A DNA stretch of 64,000 nt. Origin: Halpernia sp048269545 (GTDB lineage: Bacteria; Bacteroidota; Bacteroidia; Flavobacteriales; Weeksellaceae). The position numbers and the translations under genes are program-made. The notes under the pieces are model-generated. The model was not told where the DNA came from. It saw only the letters and a program-made list of their open reading frames with translations, and ran no database searches. The stretch is from contig NZ_JBLXIJ010000001.1 of assembly GCF_048269545.1 (NCBI RefSeq), forward strand, positions 62,001-126,000, written 5' to 3'. Shown here piece after piece: positions 33,664 to 42,657 of the stretch. How positions within the stretch are numbered: the first letter of the stretch is position 1; each line of letters opens with the position of its first letter.

Positions 33664-34539
33664 CTAAATTGCAGAAGAAGTTTCTACGGAAGGATCTATT
33701 TTTTTAATTAATCCTTGTAAAGTTTTTCCTGGACCGACTTCTACAAATCTGTGTGCTCCATCTTTAATCATATTCTGAATCGTTTGAGTCCATTTTACGG
33801 GACCGGTTAATTGTGCGATCAGATTTTGTTTTATTTCTTCCGCATCAGTAACTGCAGTAGTTGTTATATTTTGATAAACTGGCAAAGTTCCTTTTCTAAA
33901 TTGAGTATTATCAATTGCTTCTGCTAATTTTTTTCTTGCGGGTTCCATTAAAGGTGAATGAAAAGCGCCATTTACAGGCAATAAAAGTGCTCGTTTTGCG
34001 CCTGCAGTTTTCATTGCTTCACATGCTTTTTGTACTGCTTCAGTTTCACCAGATATTACCAATTGACCGGGACAATTATAATTCGCAGGAACTACAATTC
34101 CCTCAATTTCATTACAAATTTTTTCAACAGTTTCATCTGGCAAACCTAAAATTGCCGCCATTGAACTTGGATTTGCGTCGCATGCTTCTTGCATTGCTTT
34201 TGCGCGCGCCGAAACCAATTTTAAACCGTCTTCAAAAGATAAAACTCCATTTGCAACTAAAGCGGAAAATTCTCCTAAAGAATGACCTGCAACCATTCCT
34301 GCACCTAAAGTATAGGTTGCTTTTACAGCTGCCACAGAATGAATAAAAATGGCAGGTTGCGTTACTTGTGTTTTCTGCAAATCTTCAGATGTACCATCAA
34401 ACATAATGGAAAGAATATCAAATCCTAAAATACCATTAGCTGAATCCATCAAATCTTTTATGTCTTTACGAGCTTCGTACAAATCTTTTCCCATTCCAAC
34501 ATATTGTGAACCTTGCCCAGGAAATACAAGTGCTTTCAT
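33664..34539 (-). CDS. fabD: malonyl-CoA:ACP transacylase
   Basis: Loads malonate onto acyl carrier protein for fatty acid synthesis. The 291-residue alpha/beta-hydrolase-like enzyme starts with ALVFPGQGSQYVGMGKDL. It has the catalytic Ser in VAGHSLGEFSALV, an Arg in SARAKAMQ, and the catalytic His in PVNGAFHSPLM. The end HRFVEVGPGKTLQGLIKK is typical. No other fab gene is adjacent; the neighbours are a GHMP kinase and a LysM protein, with 36- and 49-base gaps on the same strand. Confidence 0.96.
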   Translation of the reverse strand: MKALVFPGQGSQYVGMGKDLYEARKDIKDLMDSANGILGFDILSIMFDGTSEDLQKTQVTQPAIFIHSVAAVKATYTLGAGMVAGHSLGEFSALVANGVLSFEDGLKLVSARAKAMQEACDANPSSMAAILGLPDETVEKICNEIEGIVVPANYNCPGQLVISGETEAVQKACEAMKTAGAKRALLLPVNGAFHSPLMEPARKKLAEAIDNTQFRKGTLPVYQNITTTAVTDAEEIKQNLIAQLTGPVKWTQTIQNMIKDGAHRFVEVGPGKTLQGLIKKIDPSVETSSAI

Positions 34540-34575
34540 ATAATTATTTAAATATTCTAATAAAAATTTTTGGTT

Positions 34576-36486
34576 TTAAGGTATCAATCTTACGACTCTA
34601 TAACCCGTATTTTGATAAGCTCCATTTGGTTTGGTTCTTACAAACTCAAATTTTGTAGCTAATTGTGTTTGTACTTTATCAATTTGTTTAAAAATCTCGC
34701 CTTTTTTATTCTCTCTACTTAAAATGTCATTCATCACATCAAAACCAATTACAGAATATTTGGAAGGTGATTTACAATATTTTTGTTTATAATCTTCTAA
34801 AATTTCTTTTTCAAAAGTTCCATCGGTATCAATTTTTCTATCCATTAAATAAACCAAATTCACTTGGCTTAATTCATCAATGTTTTTTTCAAAAGCGGCA
34901 TTATAATACATACTAAAGGCTTTATTACCAGAAACTTCTTTGGAAATTTCTATCATTTTACTGGCAAATTTTGCTCCTTCATTTTCGTCATTACTGGCTA
35001 AAATTGCGATAATAGGAGCAGATTGTCCCGTCATCATATTTTTTTCTGCAACAATATCTGAAGAAGAATTTACAATTACAATGTTAGAAGTTTTTAAGTT
35101 TTTCTCTAAATTAGTTTTAATATAATTGGATTGCGTTTTATCCGAATCTGAAACGATATAAATTTTTTGATCAGAATAAACATCTTTCACTTCTTTTATG
35201 ATTCTATCGGCGTAAATATTATCCTTGGTTTCAATAATAATTAAATTTCCGTAATCATATAAATCTTCTGAATTTGCGAAAGGCGCAACCACCGGAATAT
35301 TTTGTTTTTTTACAAAATTTAAAACTTCTAAAACACTTGATTTAAAAAATGGACCAATTATTAAATCCGTATTATCTGGATTAATTTGCGTTAAACTATT
35401 TTTAAAAGATTTTTCGTTTCCCGCATCAATTATTTTAATATCAAGTTTTTGTCCAGATTTCACATTTCTTTCAATAGCTAATTTTGCACCTGTAAGAAAA
35501 TCAAGAGAAAGATTTCTGTATTTTGTGTCATTGGTATCAAAACCAAAAGGCAACATTAAAACTACATTTAAAGCATCACCAGATTTCTTTTCATAACCTC
35601 GTTGTAATTTTTTAATTTTTAAAACCATCCCTGCTTTTAAACCTTCTGATAGAGATGGATTTAAAGATATTAATTGATCTAAAGAAATTCCAAATTTATT
35701 TAAAATACCAAAAACCGTATCGTGACTTTGAACCGTATAAGTTACATAATCATCTGTATTTGAAGGATTTGAAGAGGAAATCTGAACGTTATTCGTAGCT
35801 TTTTCTTCATCAACTTTTACTGTTTTTATTTCTTTATTTGTGTCCGTTTTTGGAGAATCTTTTTCAATTCCCTTTATAATAATTTGTTCTCCGGGTTGCA
35901 AACCTTTTTGTTCTAAACCTGGGTTTAAAGCAAATAATTCTTTTTGAGTAAGATTAAATTTTTTGGAAATCTTGTAATAATTGTCCTTACTTTCTATTGT
36001 ATAAACATCTTTGGAATTAAATAAAGGTGTTGTTACAACGTTTTCTGGAGTTTCAGTTTTAGCAATCGGTTGGTTTCCACCAAATTTTGAAATCAAATTA
36101 GAAGGAATAATCACTTCATCACCAATTTTCATATGATTATCTAAATCTGGATTTAGCGCGCGCAATTCTGCTTCTGTAATGTGATATTGCTTCGTAATTC
36201 CGTAAATAGTTTGCTTTGGTTGCAGAACAATTTTACCCAAAGTTTTACTGGAAGAAACTTTTTCTTTTTCTATGTTTTTGTTGGTAGAATTATCGATTTT
36301 TAAAACCTCTCCCAAAGCAAGAGTTCCTTTCGCTTGTGGATTAAGTTTATAAAGTTGGTCTAAAGAAATGCCGTATTTCTTAGAAATATTATAAGGATTA
36401 TCTCCTTTTACAACCACGTGAGTTCTTTGTGCAAAAGCACTGAAACCTAAAAAAAGTCCAGATAAAAAGAGGATTTTCTTAATCAT
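34576..36486 (-). CDS. LysM-repeat protein with a type I periplasmic-binding-like domain
   Basis: A 636-residue exported protein with a signal peptide ending SAFAQ (residue 20). Four LysM repeats follow at about 22-65, 84-128, 158-204 and 247-291, each with the DxxxxISKKYGIxxxxLxxLNP pattern that binds glycan chains of peptidoglycan. Residues about 300-610 resemble a type I periplasmic binding fold, as in amino-acid ABC receptors (LDFLTGAKLAIERN, NTDLIIGPFFKSSVLEV, NIPVVAPFANSEDLY). No transporter is near, so it is more likely a cell wall-associated sensor or scaffold. TATTTTTG (36514-36507 leftward) is a plausible -7 box. Confidence 0.85.
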   Translation of the reverse strand: MIKKILFLSGLFLGFSAFAQRTHVVVKGDNPYNISKKYGISLDQLYKLNPQAKGTLALGEVLKIDNSTNKNIEKEKVSSSKTLGKIVLQPKQTIYGITKQYHITEAELRALNPDLDNHMKIGDEVIIPSNLISKFGGNQPIAKTETPENVVTTPLFNSKDVYTIESKDNYYKISKKFNLTQKELFALNPGLEQKGLQPGEQIIIKGIEKDSPKTDTNKEIKTVKVDEEKATNNVQISSSNPSNTDDYVTYTVQSHDTVFGILNKFGISLDQLISLNPSLSEGLKAGMVLKIKKLQRGYEKKSGDALNVVLMLPFGFDTNDTKYRNLSLDFLTGAKLAIERNVKSGQKLDIKIIDAGNEKSFKNSLTQINPDNTDLIIGPFFKSSVLEVLNFVKKQNIPVVAPFANSEDLYDYGNLIIIETKDNIYADRIIKEVKDVYSDQKIYIVSDSDKTQSNYIKTNLEKNLKTSNIVIVNSSSDIVAEKNMMTGQSAPIIAILASNDENEGAKFASKMIEISKEVSGNKAFSMYYNAAFEKNIDELSQVNLVYLMDRKIDTDGTFEKEILEDYKQKYCKSPSKYSVIGFDVMNDILSRENKKGEIFKQIDKVQTQLATKFEFVRTKPNGAYQNTGYRVVRLIP

Positions 36487-36525
36487 TGAATAGTCTTAAT
36501 ATTTTACAAAAATAAGTCTTTAAAA

Positions 36526-38112
36526 TTAAACCTGCAGAATAATTAATTCTGAATTTTCCACATTCATTTCAGCATAAGATTTCTCAATAAATTCTTTTCC
36601 TAACTCACTATAAAACACGCTAAAATTAAATACTCTTTCTTGCCAAGTTTTTCCGGGATGAATATCTAAAAATAAATTTTCCATCCGATTTAAAAGCTCC
36701 GAATTTTTTATTTTTTCAGCTCGTAATAATCTCTTTTTCATTTTGTTAAAAGATTTTAATTGGCGTGTTTCTTCGGCTTCCACTAAATTATAAAAAGTGA
36801 CATCGGTTTTTTCTGCTTCTTCTTTCAAAGTTTGAAATTGTTTCTTTAATGTTTCTTCTGAATTTTTAATTTCATCTAAAATTTCATTCTTATTTAGCAG
36901 TTTTTCTTGCACTAACAAATCAAAATTATTAAAATAATCTGTGATATCTAAGTCTAATTTTTCCAATTTTGAAAAGACTTTTTCTGGAAGCCAAAGCATG
37001 GAATTTCTTGGAATAAGAATTGGAAAAGCCAAATCTATTTTTTTAAATAATTCCTTTAGTTCTAACCAATACATCACTTCTGCATTTCCACCAATATAAG
37101 CAATATTTGGTAAAATATATTCTTGATAAACCGGACGCAAAACCGCATTTGGACTAAATTTTTCTGGATAATTTTCTAGTTCTGATAAAATCTCTTCTTT
37201 CGTGAATTTTAAATCTGTATCTACAATATTAAAATTCTCACCATCAAATTCAATTCGATTTCGTGTTTCTGTGAGATAAAAAAGATTGATTTCTCGTGGA
37301 TTCACTTGAACTTTTCCATACAAATCAGTTAATTTTTGAACTGTATTTTTAGTGGAATTATATAAAGTTTGTTCTAAAAGTTCTGCTGAAAATATAGATT
37401 TCATTTCAGATTTAAGCAAATGATCATCGCCATCAATCATAATTAAACCATATTTTGAAAACAATTGATTAACAAAATATCTTGTTGCAGTAGTTAAAGT
37501 TTCTCCCTTTTTATAAGCTTTCTTTAAAAGTAAAATCAATTCAGTTCCAAAAATATCATCTTTAAATTCTTCTTCAAAAGCTGAAATAAAAGCCAAATCT
37601 TCAATTTCTATTTTTCCTACAACGCCGCCGGATTTTCCTTTAATTTCAAAATAATTATGTTTGGTTTTAAAGTGATTAATTTCTTCAAAATCATGGTCTT
37701 CTGTCGCCATCCAAAATACAGGAACAAAATTATTTTTAGTGAAATTTTGTTTTAAAAACGCCGCAGTTTTAATGGTTTGTAAAATTTTGTAAACAAAAAA
37801 AACAGGACCGGAAAAAAGATTAAGTTGATGACCTGTGGTTACTGTGAACGTATTTTCTTCTTTTAAAAGAGTGAGATTTGTCTTTTGTAAATCAGTCAAA
37901 TTCAAATTACCTAACTGATTTTCTAATACAGTACAAAGATTTTTTCTATTCTCGGCAGAAAAATTTTTAGCTTTATTTTCAATTTTTATTTTAAAATTCT
38001 CTAAACTAAAAACATCTTCTTTAAATTTCGGAAATTTCTCATTCAAGAAATCTTTGATGAGCTGCGGAATTGAAGTGATTTCAGTAAAAGATAAACTTAA
38101 TTTTCTTTTCAA
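36526..38112 (-). CDS. bshC: bacillithiol biosynthesis cysteine-adding enzyme
   Basis: Adds cysteine to glucosaminyl-malate in the last step of bacillithiol synthesis, the low-molecular-weight thiol of Firmicutes and many Bacteroidetes. The 528-residue protein has the Rossmann-like core with VTTGHQLNLFSGPVFFVYKI, PVFWMATEDHDFEEI and YIGGNAEVMYWLELK, which are signatures of BshC/YllA. A Glu/Lys-rich coiled coil lies at about 395-470. The length is normal. TAAATTTG (38164-38157 leftward) fits the -7 consensus 44 bases before the ATG. bshA and bshB are not in the window. Confidence 0.92.
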   Translation of the reverse strand: MKRKLSLSFTEITSIPQLIKDFLNEKFPKFKEDVFSLENFKIKIENKAKNFSAENRKNLCTVLENQLGNLNLTDLQKTNLTLLKEENTFTVTTGHQLNLFSGPVFFVYKILQTIKTAAFLKQNFTKNNFVPVFWMATEDHDFEEINHFKTKHNYFEIKGKSGGVVGKIEIEDLAFISAFEEEFKDDIFGTELILLLKKAYKKGETLTTATRYFVNQLFSKYGLIMIDGDDHLLKSEMKSIFSAELLEQTLYNSTKNTVQKLTDLYGKVQVNPREINLFYLTETRNRIEFDGENFNIVDTDLKFTKEEILSELENYPEKFSPNAVLRPVYQEYILPNIAYIGGNAEVMYWLELKELFKKIDLAFPILIPRNSMLWLPEKVFSKLEKLDLDITDYFNNFDLLVQEKLLNKNEILDEIKNSEETLKKQFQTLKEEAEKTDVTFYNLVEAEETRQLKSFNKMKKRLLRAEKIKNSELLNRMENLFLDIHPGKTWQERVFNFSVFYSELGKEFIEKSYAEMNVENSELIILQV

Positions 38113-38193
38113 AATAAAATAATTTTAACGAAATAAAAATGAGAAGCGATAATTTTCAAATTTACAAAATGAAAAACAAAATTCGTGCGAAAA

Positions 38194-40122
38194 TTAATTA
38201 AACAAATACCACACAATGCCAATATTTACACGGAAATCGTAAAGTGGATAATTTGGTGCGGTAAAAGATTTATTTTGAGAAAATGTAGTTGTAAAATGTT
38301 CGGCTTCTAAAAAGAGGATTAATCTTTTAACTTTTAAATTAAAGTAAGCGTCTGCAATTGGTTGTCCGCCGATGGAATAAGAATTTGCATTTGGTAAAAT
38401 AAATTCATTAAGCAAAGGAAAATATTCTCTTGATGCAAATTTTGAAAAGTAATAAACTTTTAAACCGGTTTGAATTTCAGCAGCATCTTTAAAGGCTTTT
38501 GTTTGATAATAAAAATTTATTCTTCCGATAAAATTCGGCATTGGTAAAAGTGCACTATTTGTTAAAGCACTTTGAAATAAAACTTTCCCGTTGAGATGAA
38601 ATTTGTAATAATCTAAAGTTGCTTCGCCGCCAATTTGAGAAATATTTAATGAAGAAGCACTTTGTTGTGGCTGTGCAAATTCATCTAAATAAGTATAATT
38701 ATCAATTCGGAAATAATTTGCGAAAAGTTCGGTTTTAAACCATTTCAAATTAATTTTTCCTCCAATTTCGGTTACATTTTCATTTTTTACATCTTGTAAA
38801 TAATAATTAAACTTTCGATAGGGAGAAGTATTTTCCAGCAAATTAAAAGAAGGAGAAGCGGATTGAAAGTTTATTTTAGCATCTACATTATAACCTTTAA
38901 TTGGTTCAAAATTAAGTAAGTTTTCGGAACGTAAATAAGTACCGAAAGCACTTCCTTGAGAAAATTCAAAGAAAGATTTCAGATTGATTTTATTTAATAA
39001 TTTTATTTGCAGATTTCCAACTGCACCAATTCTATTTTCTGAAATTTCAGTAGGAATGGTGTACAAGTTTGAAATAACACCTGGAGTTGCACCCGTTTTT
39101 ATAATTTGATATCGAACTCCTGCATCAAATTTAAATTTTTCTTTATCAAAAACCAAGCTTAAAGTATTGCTGAAATTATTAGAATATTTTTTAGTTGTGA
39201 CGGGAAAATTTGGAATTAATTCATTTACCGAAGAATAATAGTAAGGTTCCAACTTACCATCTAAATAATATTTATTTCTTTGATTATAAATTGTGTGGCG
39301 AATTTTAAATGGATATTTATCTACATTAAATGGTGCAAATTCTTGACTAAAATAATATCTTCTATAAGCAAAACGAGAATTTGTATTTGTAAGATTGGTT
39401 TGGAAATTTTGTCGATTATTAAATCTACTATCTCCTTGTAAAAATAAATTTACATCTGTAATTCCACCATTTTCTTCGTTGTAAACATTTTGATGAAGAT
39501 AATGTGCGAAAAATTGATAGCGTTTGTTTTTGGAAAGATAATGACCGGAAAATAATGTGTTATTGCTACTTGCTAAATTATTTTGATAATTTCCCAAGGA
39601 ACGCAATCCAAAATATTCTATAGCAAAATTAAAACGCGAACCGATATTTTGGGTGTAAGTAGAATTTAAAACAGCGCCATTATTCACCGCATTATGATAA
39701 ATAAATGCAGCTGTAGGCGTTTTCACATCATAATATTTCACATCTTCTATGGGTAAAATATTAAAAGATTTATTTTCAGGTAAAAGTGATAAGTTTTTTT
39801 CTGGATTTACGCTATAAACCAAATTTTGAAAACCTTCTCCAACATTAGAAAATTGAATTTTTCCAAAATTATCTTGATTGTTGTATTGAGAAAAAATAAA
39901 AGTTTTGTTAGGTGAAAGAACGGTATCAAAAATTTTCTTTTCAGAAAATTGTGTTTGGAATTGATAATCGTAAATAGTGGGTTTAAATATTTTCAAAGAA
40001 TCTTTTACGCCAGAATCTACTACTAAAGTATCCGAAGACTTTACTTGATTAGAATCAGTTTTATTTATAATCTGTGCTTTTAAAGAAAAACAAAAAAATA
40101 AACTTAGAAAAAGATATTTCAT
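38194..40122 (-). CDS. putative beta-barrel porin (Porin_10 family)
   Basis: A 642-residue outer membrane protein. The signal peptide MKYLFLSLFFCFSLKAQ is followed by a hydrophilic segment of about 100 residues, then many alternating aromatic beta-strands to a C-terminal end of VNIGIVWYLFN. A terminal aromatic strand is typical of barrels. YHNAVNNGAVLNSTYTQNI near residue 140 and the overall layout match the putative porin family of Bacteroidetes (PF14121). The substrate is unknown. TACATTTG (40147-40140 leftward) lies 17 bases before the ATG, as a good -7 box. Confidence 0.82.
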   Translation of the reverse strand: MKYLFLSLFFCFSLKAQIINKTDSNQVKSSDTLVVDSGVKDSLKIFKPTIYDYQFQTQFSEKKIFDTVLSPNKTFIFSQYNNQDNFGKIQFSNVGEGFQNLVYSVNPEKNLSLLPENKSFNILPIEDVKYYDVKTPTAAFIYHNAVNNGAVLNSTYTQNIGSRFNFAIEYFGLRSLGNYQNNLASSNNTLFSGHYLSKNKRYQFFAHYLHQNVYNEENGGITDVNLFLQGDSRFNNRQNFQTNLTNTNSRFAYRRYYFSQEFAPFNVDKYPFKIRHTIYNQRNKYYLDGKLEPYYYSSVNELIPNFPVTTKKYSNNFSNTLSLVFDKEKFKFDAGVRYQIIKTGATPGVISNLYTIPTEISENRIGAVGNLQIKLLNKINLKSFFEFSQGSAFGTYLRSENLLNFEPIKGYNVDAKINFQSASPSFNLLENTSPYRKFNYYLQDVKNENVTEIGGKINLKWFKTELFANYFRIDNYTYLDEFAQPQQSASSLNISQIGGEATLDYYKFHLNGKVLFQSALTNSALLPMPNFIGRINFYYQTKAFKDAAEIQTGLKVYYFSKFASREYFPLLNEFILPNANSYSIGGQPIADAYFNLKVKRLILFLEAEHFTTTFSQNKSFTAPNYPLYDFRVNIGIVWYLFN

Positions 40123-40190
40123 TCAAAAAAATTGTGCTACAAATGTAAAGAATTGAAAGGGAATAAAAAATATCAAAATTTTAAATACTA

Positions 40191-40227
40191 AAAAAATCCG
40201 TCTCGAATAAATTCGGGACGGATTTTT
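40191..40227. terminator. intrinsic terminator of the SusC-SusD operon
   Basis: A 17-bp imperfect stem (AAAAATCCGTCTCGAAT against ATTCGGGACGGATTTTT, one mismatch on this strand that becomes G-U on the leftward RNA) with flanking T- and A-runs. It lies 25 bases beyond the last lipoprotein gene. Confidence 0.85.
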
Positions 40228-40252
40228 ATTAAAAATTAATTTAAAGTCTTGG

Positions 40253-41053
40253 TTAAATTCCTTCAAAAATGTCTTGACCATCTCCGAAAGATCCAGCGCT
40301 TACAAAGTAGTTCATATACAAAGTAAGTACTCGTGTACAAGGATTAAAACTTGATACTAAAGTTGCATCAGATGGTTTTCTTACAGACACATTACCGTAA
40401 GCAGCATAAGAAAAACCACAACTTTGAGTTGGAATCGTCACTACAAATGTATTTGGATCATAATTTAATACAAGATCATTAGGAAAATAATCTTTTACTA
40501 TTAACTGATTTTGAGCATTTGGAGCTGCCACAATAGAAACCACAGAACCAGGATTAAAGAAGAATGATTCTGTATTTGTAAAGTCACCTAAAAATGTAGC
40601 AACTGGACAAGTAAGAGAAACATTAATTGCAAAGTTTTGATTAAAACCAGCATTTTTTAAACTGTTTGAAGTTAGTTTAAACGCAACAGTTTTTCCACTT
40701 TGCGTAGCACCTCCTTCTAAAAATTTAATTGGAAAAACACCAGTTGCAGTTCCAGCTTTTAGTGTCACAGTTTTATTAGGAATAGTAAAATCTACTCCTT
40801 CCTTAGCTGTAGAATTTGCAGCATCTACAACTAATGTCACATCACTGTCAGTTTCTACTTGCTTGGCAACACCAAATGGGATTTTATAATCAGTAGATCC
40901 TGTTCCTGAAAAAACAAAAACATCTGCTGAACTTTGAGGAGCGCTGAAAAGCAATAATGAATCTCCATCGTAAGCCAGTGCGTCATTATCTGTACATGAA
41001 TTTATGGATAAAGTCAATAAGAGAATTGCGAGTATTGAAAATATTTTTTTCAT
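40253..41053 (-). CDS. DUF4843/Calx-beta-like lipoprotein of a SusCD operon
   Basis: A 266-residue lipoprotein (signal MKKIFSILAILLLTLSINSC, lipobox Cys20). Residues about 60-150 look like a Calx-beta or DUF4843 domain (STAKEGVDFTIPNKTVTLKAG, FPIKFLEGGATQSGKTVAFKL). The second half is beta-rich without a recognised domain. Proteins at this position behind SusC/SusD pairs are usually surface glycan- or ligand-binding proteins (SusE/F role). The binding target is not evident. It is the third gene of the operon, 17 bases after susD. Confidence 0.75.
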   Translation of the reverse strand: MKKIFSILAILLLTLSINSCTDNDALAYDGDSLLLFSAPQSSADVFVFSGTGSTDYKIPFGVAKQVETDSDVTLVVDAANSTAKEGVDFTIPNKTVTLKAGTATGVFPIKFLEGGATQSGKTVAFKLTSNSLKNAGFNQNFAINVSLTCPVATFLGDFTNTESFFFNPGSVVSIVAAPNAQNQLIVKDYFPNDLVLNYDPNTFVVTIPTQSCGFSYAAYGNVSVRKPSDATLVSSFNPCTRVLTLYMNYFVSAGSFGDGQDIFEGI

Positions 41054-41070
41054 TTTATTATTTTTTAAAA

Positions 41071-42648
41071 TTAATATCCAGGATTTTGCTGAATTGTTGG
41101 GTTACCAGCAATTTCAGAAAGTGGAATAGGTAGCGTATACTTATAACTTCCATTTGCTAAATTTACAACTGGTATTGTTGAAACATCATCAGTAGAGTTT
41201 CTATCCATTGTCACTCCCGCTTTTACAGCTAATCTTTTTAAATCAATGTATCGATGTCCTTCAAACGCTAATTCTTTACGTCTTTCTTTTAAAATATCAG
41301 CGTAAGCTTGCGTAGGAGTTGCATAAACTGGTGTTAATAATGCACCACCTACATAATCTCTTGCAACTCTAACTTCCTTAATGTAATTTGCTGCATTAGT
41401 TAGACTAGTTGGAACTTCACACTCAGCTAAAATAAATTTCATTTCAGATAATCTAAATACTTTCAAATCATTTCGAGTTGCTGCACTTGTTATACCCGGA
41501 TACTTATCAATGATTAATTTATCAGAATTTATAGGAGCTGGATCCGTTGCATAAGTTGGACTAATAATTGAAGATGGATCTACAAATGCATATCGTCTAA
41601 TATCTCCATTTACATTTATTGCATTAAATAAATTTCTACCCATAAACCATAGTGGTGCTCCAGAGGTATTTGAAGTATTAGTATTATAAATTGTACCAAT
41701 ACTTGCTCCATTTCCTGTTGCAAGTCTATTTAATGAAAATATAATTTCACCTCTTGCAGAATCATTCCACAGATTTCGGTATGGATTGAAAGATGATGCA
41801 ACTGCATAGAATTGAGAATTCCATGTAGCAGAAGGTGTTGGAAACGAAAATGGACCTGAAGGTGCATTTGATATAGGTGTTGCATTCGTAAGCGATAAAC
41901 CTGAGTTTGCAACGACATCTAGGGCATAAGTTTTTGCCAAAGGCAAATTACCTCTATATAAATTAAATCTCGCAGAAACAGCATTCACAAAACCTTTCCC
42001 CACATAATAGCGTGCAGAGGTAGAATTGTCATAAGTTAAAATACCTCTTGCATAGTCTAAATCCGCATTAATAACATCATAAACTTGTGCATTTGTACTT
42101 CTTGGAAGTTTCACATCTGTTTCAGGAATACCATCTACAATTATTACACCTAATGCATTGGGATCTTCCATATTCGGTGAATAATAGGTTTCTAAATCTA
42201 AATAGGCAAAAGCTCTAACCGCTCTCGCTTGTGCCAAAATATTATTATACTGAGCAACTTGCGATGGTTGTGGTGTAATAAGCTTTGCACCTTCTAATAA
42301 ACGATTTACATTATTAATAACATTGTATTTACTTATCCAAATAGCGGAAGCAAAACCATTAGATGGGTCAAGAAATAAACGATGGGAATCAAAATTTTGT
42401 CCACCACTCCCATCACCAGGTTTTACTTCATCAGTAAAAACGGAGGAAAATAGGATTTCGTTACTTAAATCTAGACTCGCATAAACAGACCCTACCAAAA
42501 ATGAATTTAAATTGGATACATCTGTAAAAATAGCTTTATCGTCAATTTGACCAGGTTGATCTATATTTATTGCGTCATTACAACTATTCAACATTGTAAT
42601 TTGTGACATAGCAGCTAAAACTATAGCTATATTAATTATTTTTTTCAT
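41071..42648 (-). CDS. SusD/RagB family nutrient-binding outer membrane lipoprotein
   Basis: A 525-residue lipoprotein (Cys23 in LNSC) that would cover the SusC channel and capture oligosaccharide or peptide ligands. The family is shown by ARAVRAFAYLDLETYYSPN at about residue 140 (a TPR-like helix), and by VFRLSEMKFILAECE and LKERRKELAFEGHRYIDLKRL in the C-terminal half. The end PLSEIAGNPTIQQNPGY is the classic SusD C-terminus. The length is normal. It lies 9 bases after susC. Confidence 0.95.
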   Translation of the reverse strand: MKKIINIAIVLAAMSQITMLNSCNDAINIDQPGQIDDKAIFTDVSNLNSFLVGSVYASLDLSNEILFSSVFTDEVKPGDGSGGQNFDSHRLFLDPSNGFASAIWISKYNVINNVNRLLEGAKLITPQPSQVAQYNNILAQARAVRAFAYLDLETYYSPNMEDPNALGVIIVDGIPETDVKLPRSTNAQVYDVINADLDYARGILTYDNSTSARYYVGKGFVNAVSARFNLYRGNLPLAKTYALDVVANSGLSLTNATPISNAPSGPFSFPTPSATWNSQFYAVASSFNPYRNLWNDSARGEIIFSLNRLATGNGASIGTIYNTNTSNTSGAPLWFMGRNLFNAINVNGDIRRYAFVDPSSIISPTYATDPAPINSDKLIIDKYPGITSAATRNDLKVFRLSEMKFILAECEVPTSLTNAANYIKEVRVARDYVGGALLTPVYATPTQAYADILKERRKELAFEGHRYIDLKRLAVKAGVTMDRNSTDDVSTIPVVNLANGSYKYTLPIPLSEIAGNPTIQQNPGY

Positions 42649-42657
42649 ATTTTTTTT

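Noticed and set aside
33915..34346. A 143-codon open frame antisense to fabD
   Set aside because: It is rich in Leu and Gln with no domain, and fabD on the other strand is intact with all catalytic residues.
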